Below are positions 51,865 through 60,416 of a stretch of 64,000 nucleotides of DNA, piece by piece. The DNA lies in NCBI GenBank assembly GCA_963736685.1, contig CAVTPZ010000005.1:15843-79842 (forward strand), given 5' to 3'. Each line of letters starts with the position of its first letter. Within the stretch, counting starts at the first letter, position 1. Source of the DNA: DASUPK01 sp963736685 (lineage in GTDB: Bacteria; Actinomycetota; Thermoleophilia; Solirubrobacterales; 70-9). A program made the translations under genes and the position numbers. The notes beneath the pieces were generated by a model. It worked only from the letters and a program-made list of their open reading frames with translations. It was not told the DNA's origin and did no database searches.

Positions 51865-52965
51865 ATGCTCGTAGCCGAGATCCAAGAACTTGAAGAAGTA
51901 AAGACGCTGGTCACCCGTGGCCAGCAGCTGGGCGTCCTCACCTTTGGCGACGTCGCCACTGCTGTGTCCGAGGTCGAGCTCGACGAGTCCGACGTCGAGG
52001 ACCTCTACGGGCACCTCGAGAAGGTCGGCATCGAGCTGGTCGAGGACCTCGACCCGGCTCAGAAGGCCGCCGCCGAGAACGAGCGTTCCGACGGCAAGCG
52101 GGGCGGGCGCAAGAAGAAGGCGCTCGACCTGAAGCCCGACATGACCACCGATTCCCTGCAGCTCTTCCTCAAGGACATCGGGAAGGTCCGGCTGCTGACC
52201 GCGGCCGAGGAGGTCGAGCTCGCCAAGCGGATCGAGCGCGGCGACCTCGACGCCAAGCAGAAGATGGTCGAGTCGAACCTCCGTCTGGTCGTCTCGATCG
52301 CCAAGAACTACCGCAACCAGGGCCTGCCCTTCCTCGACCTGATCCAGGAGGGCACGCTCGGCCTGGTCCGTGCGGCGGAGAAGTTCGACTACCGCAAGGG
52401 CTTCAAGTTCTCGACCTACGCGACCTGGTGGATCCGCCAGGCGATCGCTCGCGCGCTCGCCGACAAGGCGCGGACCATCCGCATCCCGGTCCACGTCGTC
52501 GAGAAGCTCAACAAGATCGGCCGCGCGGAGCGCAAGCTCGTCACCGAGCTGGGCCGTGAGCCGACCCCGGAGGAGATCGCCGAAGTCACCGGCATCGAGC
52601 CCGAGGAGGTCGACTCGATCAAGCGCTCGGCGCAGGCGCCGGTCTCCCTCGAGAAGCCGGTCGGCGACGAGGAGGAGTCGGAGTTCGGCCAGTTCATCGC
52701 CGATGAGCGCGCCGAGTCTCCCTTCGAGCGCGCCGCCGAGCTGCTCACCAAGGAGGCGCTGAAGGAGGCCCTAGAGAACCTCTCCTACCGCGAACGTCGC
52801 GTGCTCGAGCTCCGTTACGGGCTCGGCGGCGAGCACCCGCGGACCCTGGACGAGGTCGGCCGCACCTTCAACGTCACCCGGGAGCGGATCCGGCAGATCG
52901 AGAACCAGTCGCTGAAGAAGCTGCAGTCCCTCGCGGAGGCCCAGAAGCTCCGCGAGGTCGCCTAA
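51865..52965 (+). CDS. rpoD: Primary RNA polymerase sigma factor (RpoD/SigA)
   Basis: 366 residues, housekeeping sigma factor. Region 1.2 (DSLQLFLKDIGKVRLLTAAE), region 2 (LIQEGTLGLVRAAEKFDYRK, FSTYATWWIRQAI), region 3, and region 4.2 (TLDEVGRTFNVTRERIRQIE) are all present; a region 1.1-like N-terminus (about 75 residues) precedes them, with a basic GGRKKKALDL link. The ribosome site AGGAAGGAAG is upstream of the ATG. The stop TAA forms the edge of family B copy 4. Confidence 0.97.
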   Translation: MLVAEIQELEEVKTLVTRGQQLGVLTFGDVATAVSEVELDESDVEDLYGHLEKVGIELVEDLDPAQKAAAENERSDGKRGGRKKKALDLKPDMTTDSLQLFLKDIGKVRLLTAAEEVELAKRIERGDLDAKQKMVESNLRLVVSIAKNYRNQGLPFLDLIQEGTLGLVRAAEKFDYRKGFKFSTYATWWIRQAIARALADKARTIRIPVHVVEKLNKIGRAERKLVTELGREPTPEEIAEVTGIEPEEVDSIKRSAQAPVSLEKPVGDEEESEFGQFIADERAESPFERAAELLTKEALKEALENLSYRERRVLELRYGLGGEHPRTLDEVGRTFNVTRERIRQIENQSLKKLQSLAEAQKLREVA

Positions 52966-53065
52966 GCGGCCACCAGGCCGCAGTACTTCGGAACGCTGGC
53001 GCAAGCCGGCGTTCCTGTATGTGGGGCGGCCGCTTGTGGTCGCGATCTGATGGCGAAGCCGTCTA
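52963..53065. repeat. Stop-adjacent palindromic element, family B, copy 4
   Basis: Begins with the rpoD stop: TAAGCGGCCACCAGGCCGC, then a variable middle that includes its own hairpin (GGAACGCTGGC...GCCGGCGTTCC), then GGGGCGGCCGCTTGTGGTCGCG and ATGGCGAAGCCGTCTAT, the reverse of the start of copy 3. Unlike the others, both flanking genes run in the same direction. Confidence 0.75.
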
Positions 53066-53138
53066 TCTCCCGCGGTGGAACTCGTCGCCGGCCGTCAAAT
53101 AGGCTCCCCCCGCACGGTCAGCGAGGAGAGGAGACACC

Positions 53139-53441
53139 ATGCTCGTGTTCTTCAGCGGTCGGCGCCTGAAGGGCGGCCACTGGGAAGATTTCCGCAAGGC
53201 GTGGGCCAGCGATGACGACATCGAGGGGATGCCCGAGGGCTCGGTCATCTACCACGCCCGCAACATCAAGGATGAGGACGAGGTGATCTCGTTCGGCATC
53301 TTTCCCGTCGATCGCGGCTCACTCGACGTGGTGCGGGGCTCCGAGGAGGACGAGTTGAAGCGCCAGGAGGAGATCGGAAAGCACGTCCACGACACCCCAC
53401 TCGAGGGGATCTACGAGGTCGTGGAGGAGATCAAGCCCTAA
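53139..53441 (+). CDS. Small ABM-like dimeric alpha/beta-barrel protein
   Basis: 100 residues: MLVFFSGRRLKGGHWEDFRK, VIYHARNIKDEDEVISFGIF and LEGIYEVVEEI. The strand-helix pattern fits the antibiotic-biosynthesis-monooxygenase-type (dimeric alpha/beta barrel) fold. A strong AGGAGAGGAG site precedes the ATG. Function unknown. Confidence 0.65.
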   Translation: MLVFFSGRRLKGGHWEDFRKAWASDDDIEGMPEGSVIYHARNIKDEDEVISFGIFPVDRGSLDVVRGSEEDELKRQEEIGKHVHDTPLEGIYEVVEEIKP

Positions 53442-53516
53442 GAAAACGGGTCGCAGACCTGCAGCACCCACTTTTGCTGATCTAGCTGCGCGTGCCCACG
53501 CCCGATAGCGGTAGGG

Positions 53517-54623
53517 ATGGGCTTTGACATCGACAAGGCATTGACCTACATGGTCGAGCGTGAGGGGTCCGACCTTCACGTGAAGGTGGACTCACCGCCG
53601 GTGGCGAGGGTCCATGGCGACCTCTGGGCGATCAGGGACACCGATCCGCTCACCTCCTCGGACACCGAGAAGGCGCTCCACTCGATCGCGGACGAGCATC
53701 ACCTCACCGAGTTCGAAGAGGCCGGCGAGGTCGATTTCTCCTACGAGCTTCCCGGCGTGTCGCGCTTCCGCGTGAACGCCTTCCGTCAGCGCGGCGACGT
53801 CTCGATCGCCCTCCGCGCCATCCCGTTCTCGGTCCGGACCATCGACGACCTGGGCCTTCCCCAGGTCGTCACGCGTCTCGCCGAGGAGCCGCGCGGGATC
53901 ATCCTGCTCACCGGGACCACCGGCTCGGGCAAGTCGACCACACTCGCCGCGATGATCGACCACATCAACTCCACCCGGGCACGTCACATCGTGACGATGG
54001 AGGATCCGATCGAGTACCTCCACCGGGACAAGCTTTCGATCATCAACCAGCGCGAGGTGGGCAGCGACACGCAGAGCTTCGCCAAGGCGATGCGCCGGGT
54101 GCTCCGCCAGGACCCCGACGTGATCCTGATCGGAGAGATGCGCGATGAGGAGACGGTTCGAACCGCGCTCTCAGCCGCCGAGACCGGCCACCTCGTCCTG
54201 TCGACCCTCCACACACTCGATGCGACGGAGACGATCAACCGCATCATCGACTTCTTCCCGCCGCATCTCCAGCAACAGGCGCGGGTCATGCTGGCTTCGA
54301 CGATGAGGGGCGCGATCTCTCAGCGGCTCGTCCCGCGAATCGACCGCGAGGGGCGCGTCGCCGTTGGAGAGGTGATGGTCGTCACCGGCCGGATCCAGGA
54401 CCTGATCCTGAACCCGGAGGAGACGGGCCGGATCACCGAGGTGATCTCCGAGGGCGACTACTACGGCATGCAGACCTTCGATCAGGCCCTGCTCGGATAC
54501 GTCAGACAGGGCGTCGTCTCCGAGGAGGTCGCCATGGAGACGGCCTCCAGCCCGCACGACCTCAAGCTGATGCTCGCCGCCCAGGGCCAGCGGGCGAGTG
54601 GGATCGAGCAGGTGGTCGGATGA
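53517..54623 (+). CDS. PilT/PilU-like pilus ATPase
   Basis: 368 residues, hexameric secretion ATPase. Walker A TGTTGSGKST (residues about 135-144), Asp box TMEDPIEYLH, Walker B ILIGEMRDEET and His box TGHLVLSTLHT. In place of the PilT retraction motif AIRNLIRE it has GRIQDLILN, which points to a PilU-like accessory role. First gene of the pilus operon; overlaps the next gene by 4 bp. Confidence 0.9.
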   Translation: MGFDIDKALTYMVEREGSDLHVKVDSPPVARVHGDLWAIRDTDPLTSSDTEKALHSIADEHHLTEFEEAGEVDFSYELPGVSRFRVNAFRQRGDVSIALRAIPFSVRTIDDLGLPQVVTRLAEEPRGIILLTGTTGSGKSTTLAAMIDHINSTRARHIVTMEDPIEYLHRDKLSIINQREVGSDTQSFAKAMRRVLRQDPDVILIGEMRDEETVRTALSAAETGHLVLSTLHTLDATETINRIIDFFPPHLQQQARVMLASTMRGAISQRLVPRIDREGRVAVGEVMVVTGRIQDLILNPEETGRITEVISEGDYYGMQTFDQALLGYVRQGVVSEEVAMETASSPHDLKLMLAAQGQRASGIEQVVG

Positions 54624-55242
54624 GGAACGCGATCAACAACAACCCGAAGGTGCAGATCGGGGTCATCGGCGTCCTCATCCTCCTCGTCGCGCTTGTCGTA
54701 ATCCCGTCGATGGGCTCCAAGGGCTCGAGCAGCAGCGGAACGACCACCAACACCGTCAGCGCCCAGGCAGTCACCCCGACCGGCTCGGTGGACCTCACGG
54801 TGAAGCCCACTCAGCCCGTCCCCCCACGGGCGTTGCGGCGCCCGTGCAGACCGTGGACCCGCAGGCACTCGTGCCCGGGCCGGGTCTGCCGGCTCCGTTC
54901 ATCGACGCCTGGAAGAGCGGCAAGGCGGTCGTCCTTCTGATCGTGCGCAACCACGGCATCGACGACCAGCTCGTGACGAGGTCGGTCCGCGGGCTCTCGG
55001 GTGACCCGGGCCTCGCCGTCTTCGTCGCCCACGCGAACCAGGTGGCCCGCTATTCGCGGATCACCCAGGGCGTCGGGGTGAGCCAGGCCCCCGCTCTGAT
55101 CATCGTCCGCCCGAAGAAGGTCAGCGGCTCCGTGCCGGAGGCGCAGGTCACCTATGGATTCCGAGACTCGCAAACCGTCGTGCAGTATGTCCACGACGCG
55201 CTCTACTCCGGCAAGGACGACCTGCCCTACAGCCCGAGGTAG
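54620..55242 (+). pseudogene. Membrane-anchored thioredoxin-like protein, frameshifted at a C-run
   Basis: The first frame encodes a polar N-terminus and membrane helix (VQIGVIGVLILLVALVVIPS) and a Ser/Thr-rich linker up to TQPVPP. After the run of six Cs (54820-54825) the protein goes on in another frame: TGVAAPVQTVDPQALVPGPG, KAVVLLIVRNHGIDDQLVTR, GVGVSQAPALIIV (cis-Pro strand of thioredoxin folds) and VVQYVHDAL. One more C would join the two parts into about 207 residues. No CxxC is present, so redox activity is unlikely. Located between the PilU-like and PilB genes, it may be a pilus-assembly component. Confidence 0.7.
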
Positions 55243-55250
55243 ACGTCCCC

Positions 55251-57062
55251 ATGCGGGAGCTGCCTGACTACCTTCGGCCGCTGCCAGGGCCGAACGACGC
55301 TGCGGGCGCCGCCGCGGCTGCCTCCGATCATCCGGAAGAGCAGACCGGAACCCCGGGCCTGATTTCGCCGGTCAATCGCGGCCACACCGGAGGGTTCATC
55401 ACCGACGCCATCATGCAGCTCGGCTACGCCACCCAGGAGCAGGTCGACCAGGCGGTTATGCAGTCCCGGACCGCCGGCAAGCGCCCTGAGGAGCTCCTGC
55501 TCGAGCAGGGTGTGATCGACCAGGTGCAGCTGTCGCGAGCGACCGCGGAGCGCTACGGCCTCGACTTCGTGGATCTTTCCGTCTTCTCGATCGACATGGG
55601 GGCGGCGAACCTGATCTCGGTGAAGTCGGCTCGCCGTCACGGCGCGCTGCCGATCTCGTACCTGGACGAGAGCACGCTGCTGCTGGCGATGGCGGACCCG
55701 ACCAATGTGCTGGCCCTGGACGACGTGCAGATGGCCACCGGCCTCAACTGCGCCGTCGCCGTTGCGCCGTTCAGCGACATCGACTCGCTCGTCACCAGGC
55801 TCTCGACGATGCAGAACACGACGGTCGCGGACGCGATCGCGGAGGGTGACGAGGACGAGCCCGGGACCGCGTCACCGACCGAGATCACGGATATCCGTGC
55901 CTCGGCTGAGGACGGGCCGGTGATCAAGCTGGTCAACAGCATCCTGGGCCAGGCCGTCGTCGAGGGTGCCTCAGACATCCACTTCGAGCCCGAGGACGGG
56001 GAGATGCGCATCCGCTTCCGCATCGACGGAGTGCTTCAGGAGACCGCCCGGGTGCCGAAGCGGATGGTGGCCGGGGTCGTCTCGCGGATCAAGATCATGA
56101 GCGAGCTCGACATCGCCGAGAAGCGGGTGCCGCAGGACGGTCGCGTGACCGTGAAGATCGAGGACCGGCGCATCGACCTCCGTGTGACGACGCTCCCGAC
56201 GCAGGGTGGGGAGGGGGCCTCGGTGCGGATCCTCGACGAGGCGGGCGCGCTGCGGACGCTGAACGACCTCGGCATGGAGGGGGAGGCTCGCCATCGGTTC
56301 GAGACTTCGTTCCGGAAGCCGTACGGCGCGGTGCTGGTCACAGGCCCGACCGGGGCCGGTAAGTCCACCACGCTGTACGCGGCCCTGCAGGAGATCAACG
56401 ACGTCCACCGCCACATCGTCACCATCGAGGACCCGGTCGAGTACCGCCTCAGCGGCGTCAATCAGATCGGCGTCAACCGCAAGGCGGGCCTGACCTTCGC
56501 GACCGGTCTGCGCTCCGTGCTCCGCGCTGACCCCGACGTGATCATGGTCGGCGAGATCCGGGACGCCGAGACGGCGAGGATCGGAATCGAGGCCGCCCTT
56601 ACTGGCCACATGGTCCTGACCACGCTGCACACGAATGATGCCCCGGGTGCGATCACCCGGCTGCAGGAGATGGGCATCGAGTCGTTCCTCACGTCCTCGG
56701 CCATCGAATGCGTCGTCGCCCAGCGGCTGGCGCGGACGCTCTGCCCGCAATGCAAGAGGCGCGCGGTAGTCGGCAAGACGGCGCTCGAGGAGGCGGGATT
56801 TCGGGTGGCAACCGACGTTGAGGTATATGAGCCCGTGGGCTGCTCGCGCTGCAACGGCGGCGGCTATCGGGGCCGGCTCGGCATCTACTCGGTCATGGTG
56901 CTCACCGAGCGGATCAAGGAATTGGTGGTCAACCGCTCCTCGGAGGCGGAGATCGCCAGCGTGGCGCTCGAGGACGGGATGCTCACGCTCCGCCAGGCGG
57001 GGATGGAGAAGGTGCGCTCAGGCGTAACGAGCGTACAGGAAGTCTCCCGGGTGACCTCTTAG
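55251..57062 (+). CDS. pilB: Type IV pilus assembly ATPase PilB (GspE family)
   Basis: 603 residues; powers pilus extension. N-terminal MshEN-type domain (GGFITDAIMQLGYATQEQVD, residues about 45-190; in Gram-negatives this domain can bind c-di-GMP), then Walker A TGPTGAGKST, Asp box TIEDPVEYRL, Walker B IMVGEIRDAET and His box GHMVLTTLHTND. The tetracysteine zinc site CPQCKR...CSRCNGGGYRGR is complete. It lies 8 nt after the thioredoxin-like gene. Confidence 0.93.
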   Translation: MRELPDYLRPLPGPNDAAGAAAAASDHPEEQTGTPGLISPVNRGHTGGFITDAIMQLGYATQEQVDQAVMQSRTAGKRPEELLLEQGVIDQVQLSRATAERYGLDFVDLSVFSIDMGAANLISVKSARRHGALPISYLDESTLLLAMADPTNVLALDDVQMATGLNCAVAVAPFSDIDSLVTRLSTMQNTTVADAIAEGDEDEPGTASPTEITDIRASAEDGPVIKLVNSILGQAVVEGASDIHFEPEDGEMRIRFRIDGVLQETARVPKRMVAGVVSRIKIMSELDIAEKRVPQDGRVTVKIEDRRIDLRVTTLPTQGGEGASVRILDEAGALRTLNDLGMEGEARHRFETSFRKPYGAVLVTGPTGAGKSTTLYAALQEINDVHRHIVTIEDPVEYRLSGVNQIGVNRKAGLTFATGLRSVLRADPDVIMVGEIRDAETARIGIEAALTGHMVLTTLHTNDAPGAITRLQEMGIESFLTSSAIECVVAQRLARTLCPQCKRRAVVGKTALEEAGFRVATDVEVYEPVGCSRCNGGGYRGRLGIYSVMVLTERIKELVVNRSSEAEIASVALEDGMLTLRQAGMEKVRSGVTSVQEVSRVTS

Positions 57063-57123
57063 ATCAAGCGACCCCACTTTTTGGTGTCAAGCACACGGGT
57101 CGAACGGACGATTGGAAGAAGGT

Positions 57124-58257
57124 ATGGAAGCGCCAGCTGCCCCCAAACTCGACTTCGACTTCGCCGAGATCCTCACCCGGATGTCAGAGGAGAGGGCCTC
57201 GGATGTCCACCTGACCCCCGGCTATCCGCCGGCGATGCGGCTGCGGGGCAAGATCGTGCCCCTGGAGGAGTACGGCCGCCTCATGCCGCAGCAGACCCGC
57301 GACACCGTCTACAGCCTCCTCAACGACGACCAGCGCAAGCGCTTCGAGTCCCAGAAGCAGATCGACCTGGCCTACGCGGTGCCGGGCGTTTCTCGCTTCA
57401 GGGTCAACTGCTTCTTCCAGCGCGGGTCGATCAGCGCCGCCTTCCGGCGGATTCCTCATCAGGTCCCGCAGCTCGACGAGCTGGGCCTGCCCAAGGTGCT
57501 CGAGGAGATGACCCGCAAGCCCAGGGGCCTCGTCCTCGTCACGGGCCCGACCGGCTCAGGTAAGTCCACGACGCTCGCCGCGATGCTCGACATCATCAAC
57601 GCCGAGCGACAGGAGCACATCCTCACCATCGAGGACCCGATCGAGTTCCTGCATGGCCACAAGCGCTGCATCGTCAACCAGCGTGAGATCGGGTCGGACG
57701 CGGAGGACTTCGCCACCGCCCTCAGGGCCGCACTGCGCGAGGACCCCGATGTGATCCTCGTCGGCGAGATGCGCGACCTCGAGACGATGTCAACCGCCCT
57801 GACCGCGGCCGAGACGGGTCACCTGGTCTTTGCGACCCTGCACACCCAGTCGACCGCTCAGACGGTCGACAGGATCATCGACATCTTCCCGGCCACACAG
57901 CAGGCTCAGGTTCGGATGCAGCTCTCGATCGGGCTGCAGGGGATCATCACCCAGCAGCTTCTGCCCACCGCGGACGGCGCCGGCCGCGTGGTCGCCTGTG
58001 AGGTCCTGGTGCCGACCCCGGCGGTCCGCAACCTGATCCGCGAGGGCAAGACCCACCAGATCTACTCGGCGATCCAAACCTCCGGCGCCCTCGGCATGCA
58101 GACCATGGACGCGCACCTGGCTCAGCTCGTGCGCACCTCACGGATCTCGCGGAAGCTCGCAGAGCAGCGGGCCTCGGTGCCCGAGGAGCTCAAGCGGCTG
58201 CTCGGACCGACGCCCGGCAATGGCGCGGTCGCCCCGGCGATGACCGGCGGAGGCTGA
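57124..58257 (+). CDS. pilT: Type IV pilus retraction ATPase PilT
   Basis: 377 residues from ATG 57124 (a TTG at 57112 is in frame). EERASDVHLTPGYPPAMRLR, Walker A TGPTGSGKST, Walker B ILVGEMRDLET, His box TGHLVFATLHTQ and the retraction motif PAVRNLIREGKTHQI identify a true PilT. Together with the PilU-like gene it gives a two-motor retraction set. One nt separates its stop from pilC. Confidence 0.93.
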   Translation: MEAPAAPKLDFDFAEILTRMSEERASDVHLTPGYPPAMRLRGKIVPLEEYGRLMPQQTRDTVYSLLNDDQRKRFESQKQIDLAYAVPGVSRFRVNCFFQRGSISAAFRRIPHQVPQLDELGLPKVLEEMTRKPRGLVLVTGPTGSGKSTTLAAMLDIINAERQEHILTIEDPIEFLHGHKRCIVNQREIGSDAEDFATALRAALREDPDVILVGEMRDLETMSTALTAAETGHLVFATLHTQSTAQTVDRIIDIFPATQQAQVRMQLSIGLQGIITQQLLPTADGAGRVVACEVLVPTPAVRNLIREGKTHQIYSAIQTSGALGMQTMDAHLAQLVRTSRISRKLAEQRASVPEELKRLLGPTPGNGAVAPAMTGGG

Positions 58258-58258
58258 G

Positions 58259-59494
58259 ATGAGCACGTTCGCATTCCGCGCCGTAGACGTAGCGGGGGTC
58301 CCCTCCCGCGGGGAGGTCGATGCGGAGACCAAGGGACAGGTGAGCGAACAGCTTCGCGAGCGCGGCCTGATCGTGCTGGATGTCTCCGAGAAGAACGAGG
58401 CGATGCGGCTGGAGAAGGTCTTTGACCGCTTCCGGAGCGTCAACATGCGCGATCTCGCAGTGTTCTCCCGCCAGTTCGCCACGCTGATCTCATCCGGGAT
58501 GCCGATGCTGCGCTCGCTCTACACCCTCGAGGACCAGACGGAGGATGAGCGACTCTCCGGGGCGATCGCTGGGGTCCGTCAGGACGTGGAGGCCGGCAGC
58601 TCCCTCGCCGACGCGATGGGCAGGCGGCCTCAGATCTTCGACAAGCTCTTCCGGGCGATGGTCGAGTCGGGGGAGAGCTCGGGACGCCTGGATGAGGCCC
58701 TCGAGCGGATCGCGTACCAGATTGAGAAGCTCGATGCACTCAAACGCGAGATCCGCTCCGCCATCATCTATCCCGCCTTCGTCTTCACCGCGGGGATCCT
58801 GGTGATGCTCGCAGTCGTCATCTTCATCGTCCCGATCTTCGCCGACGCCTTCAAGCAGGCCGTCGCGGATCAGCCGGGCGAGTCCGCATCGCTTCCCACG
58901 CTGACACAGGTCATGGTGGGCATCTCGAACTTCCTCAAGGGCTACTGGTTCATCTGGGTCCCCGGCATAGTCGTCGCTGCCGTCGCCTTCTTCCAGTGGA
59001 AGAAGACCGAGAAGGGGCGGGCTCAATGGGACCACGTGAAGCTCCGCCTGCCGATGCACATCGGCGACATCGTCCAGAAGGCGGCCGTGGCCCGCTGGTC
59101 ACGCACCTTCGCCGGCGCCGTCGCCTCCGGCGTCCCTCTGCTCGAGTCGATCAAGCTCACCGGCCAGACCTCCGGGAGCTACCCCGTGGAGGAGGCGATG
59201 GACGAGGTATACGCCTCCGTCAAGAGCGGCGGAACGCTCGCACACCCGATCGAGGAGGCCGACGTCTTCCCCCCGATGGTGGGGCACATGGTCTCTGTGG
59301 GTGAGGAGAGCGGCCAGCTCGAGGCCATGCTGACGAAGGTGGCCGACTTCTACGAGGCGGAGGTCGACACCAAGGTGAAGGCCCTCACCTCGCTGATCGA
59401 GCCGGCGATGATCGTGGTGGTCGGCGGCATGGTCGGCTTCATCGTGATCGCGATGTACCTGCCGCTGTTCAGCCTCTACGACAAGATCCGCTAG
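58259..59494 (+). CDS. pilC: Type IV pilus inner-membrane platform protein PilC (GspF family)
   Basis: 411 residues: N-terminal cytosolic domain, two repeated GspF domains (VFSRQFATLISSGMPMLRSL and WSRTFAGAVASGVPLLESIK) and three membrane helices (about 170-190, 220-245, 375-400). Motif GEESGQLEAML is typical. The TAG stop starts family B copy 5. Confidence 0.93.
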   Translation: MSTFAFRAVDVAGVPSRGEVDAETKGQVSEQLRERGLIVLDVSEKNEAMRLEKVFDRFRSVNMRDLAVFSRQFATLISSGMPMLRSLYTLEDQTEDERLSGAIAGVRQDVEAGSSLADAMGRRPQIFDKLFRAMVESGESSGRLDEALERIAYQIEKLDALKREIRSAIIYPAFVFTAGILVMLAVVIFIVPIFADAFKQAVADQPGESASLPTLTQVMVGISNFLKGYWFIWVPGIVVAAVAFFQWKKTEKGRAQWDHVKLRLPMHIGDIVQKAAVARWSRTFAGAVASGVPLLESIKLTGQTSGSYPVEEAMDEVYASVKSGGTLAHPIEEADVFPPMVGHMVSVGEESGQLEAMLTKVADFYEAEVDTKVKALTSLIEPAMIVVVGGMVGFIVIAMYLPLFSLYDKIR

Positions 59495-59590
59495 CGGCCA
59501 CCAGGCCGCTCCATTTGGGAGCGGCGGCGTAGCCGCCGCGACTGATGAAGGGCGGCCGCTTGTGGCCGCGATCTGAGGGCGAAGCCGGTC
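59492..59590. repeat. Stop-to-stop palindromic element, family B, copy 5
   Basis: TAGCGGCCACCAGGCCGCTCC from the pilC stop, a central GCGGCGGCGTAGCCGCCGC hairpin, GGGCGGCCGCTTGTGGCCGCG and GAGGGCGAAGCCGGTCA, where TCA is the stop of the convergent GNAT gene. Ends match copies 3 and 4 closely; the middle differs. Confidence 0.75.
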
Positions 59591-60133
59591 ATCGACGTGC
59601 TTTGGCTGCCGCCCGCAAAGCGGGGCGGATCGCGTGCGTCGCGGTGGTCGGCAGGGTCACCTCGACCTCGGTCACCCCGCCATCGGCGGGGTGGCGCGTC
59701 GTTAGGCCCAGCTCGTCGAACAGCTGGAGGATCTCCCGGTTCTCCGCGAGGCAGACGCCGGTGAATTGCGTGATGCCGTTCTCAGCCGCTCGACGGGCCA
59801 GCAGGTGGAGGAGAGTCGTCCCCACCCCGCGCCCCTGCCACGCGTCCAGAACGGTCACCGCGACCTCTGCGCGCTTCGGGTCGGCATCCTGGCGGACGTA
59901 CCGTGCGACACCGACGATCTCAGCGTCCTCGGTGATCGCGATCAGCGCCTCGTGATCGGAGTGGTCGAGCTCGGTCAGGTAGGTGAGCTCGCTCGCCGTC
60001 AGCCGCTCACAGGCGCCAGGAAGCGCCTGTAGACGGATTTCTCGCTGAGATGGCTGAAGTTGTCGACGAGAGCCGACTTGTCGCCGGGGGCGATCGGCCG
60101 GATCGCGAGCCGGACGCCGTCGATGGTCTCCAT
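59589..60133 (-). pseudogene. GNAT-family acetyltransferase, frameshifted
   Basis: The N-terminal frame from ATG 60133 encodes METIDGVRLAIRPIAPGDKS and KSVYRRFLAP; it then hits TGA. The neighbouring frame carries ERLTASELTYLTELDHSDHE, IVGVARYVRQDADPKRAEVA and the acetyl-CoA loop WQGRGVGTTLLHLLA. The break is near 60010, where one base seems missing. The joined product (about 180 residues) would be a Pat-like protein or small-molecule acetyltransferase. Sequence error or recent inactivation. Confidence 0.7.
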
Positions 60134-60263
60134 GGTCTCCACAGACCGAGTATCCCGGTCGCTGGACGCACGTACGAGTGCGAGGCCCTAAGCAGTATTG
60201 AGGGACTTGCTAAAGGCGGTCGGCGTGGCGCCGATGGAGGTCGCGTAAAGGAAACGCCAGGGC

Positions 60264-60357
60264 CTTCGGTGAAAAAGGCAAACCCGTCGCGAGGCGGGGA
60301 CGCAAAACCCACGGGGCTCGGAGAGAGATCTCAGAGCCGGCCGGGTTACCACCGGGG
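60264..60357 (+). ncRNA. c-di-GMP-I (GEMM) riboswitch upstream of the pilin genes
   Basis: The core motifs of the GEMM aptamer are present in order: GGCAAACC (60277-60284), a P2 hairpin CCCGTC-GCGA-GGCGGG (60283-60298) with a GNRA tetraloop, GGGACGCAAA (60297-60306), a P3 hairpin with GGCTC (60315-60319) and GAGCC (60334-60338), and CCGGGTTACC (60341-60350). P1 closes by pairing 60264-60271 with 60350-60357 over 8 bp including G-U pairs. The pilin ATG is 60 nt downstream. It would tie pilin expression to the second messenger that controls surface motility. CCACGGGGCTC (60309-60319) recurs at 60375-60385, so GAGCC of P3 could pair with either copy. Confidence 0.9.
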
Positions 60358-60416
60358 TCAACCGACTTCGACGGCCACGGGGCTCTGGCACGGAGACATG
60401 AATAAGGAGAATCAAA

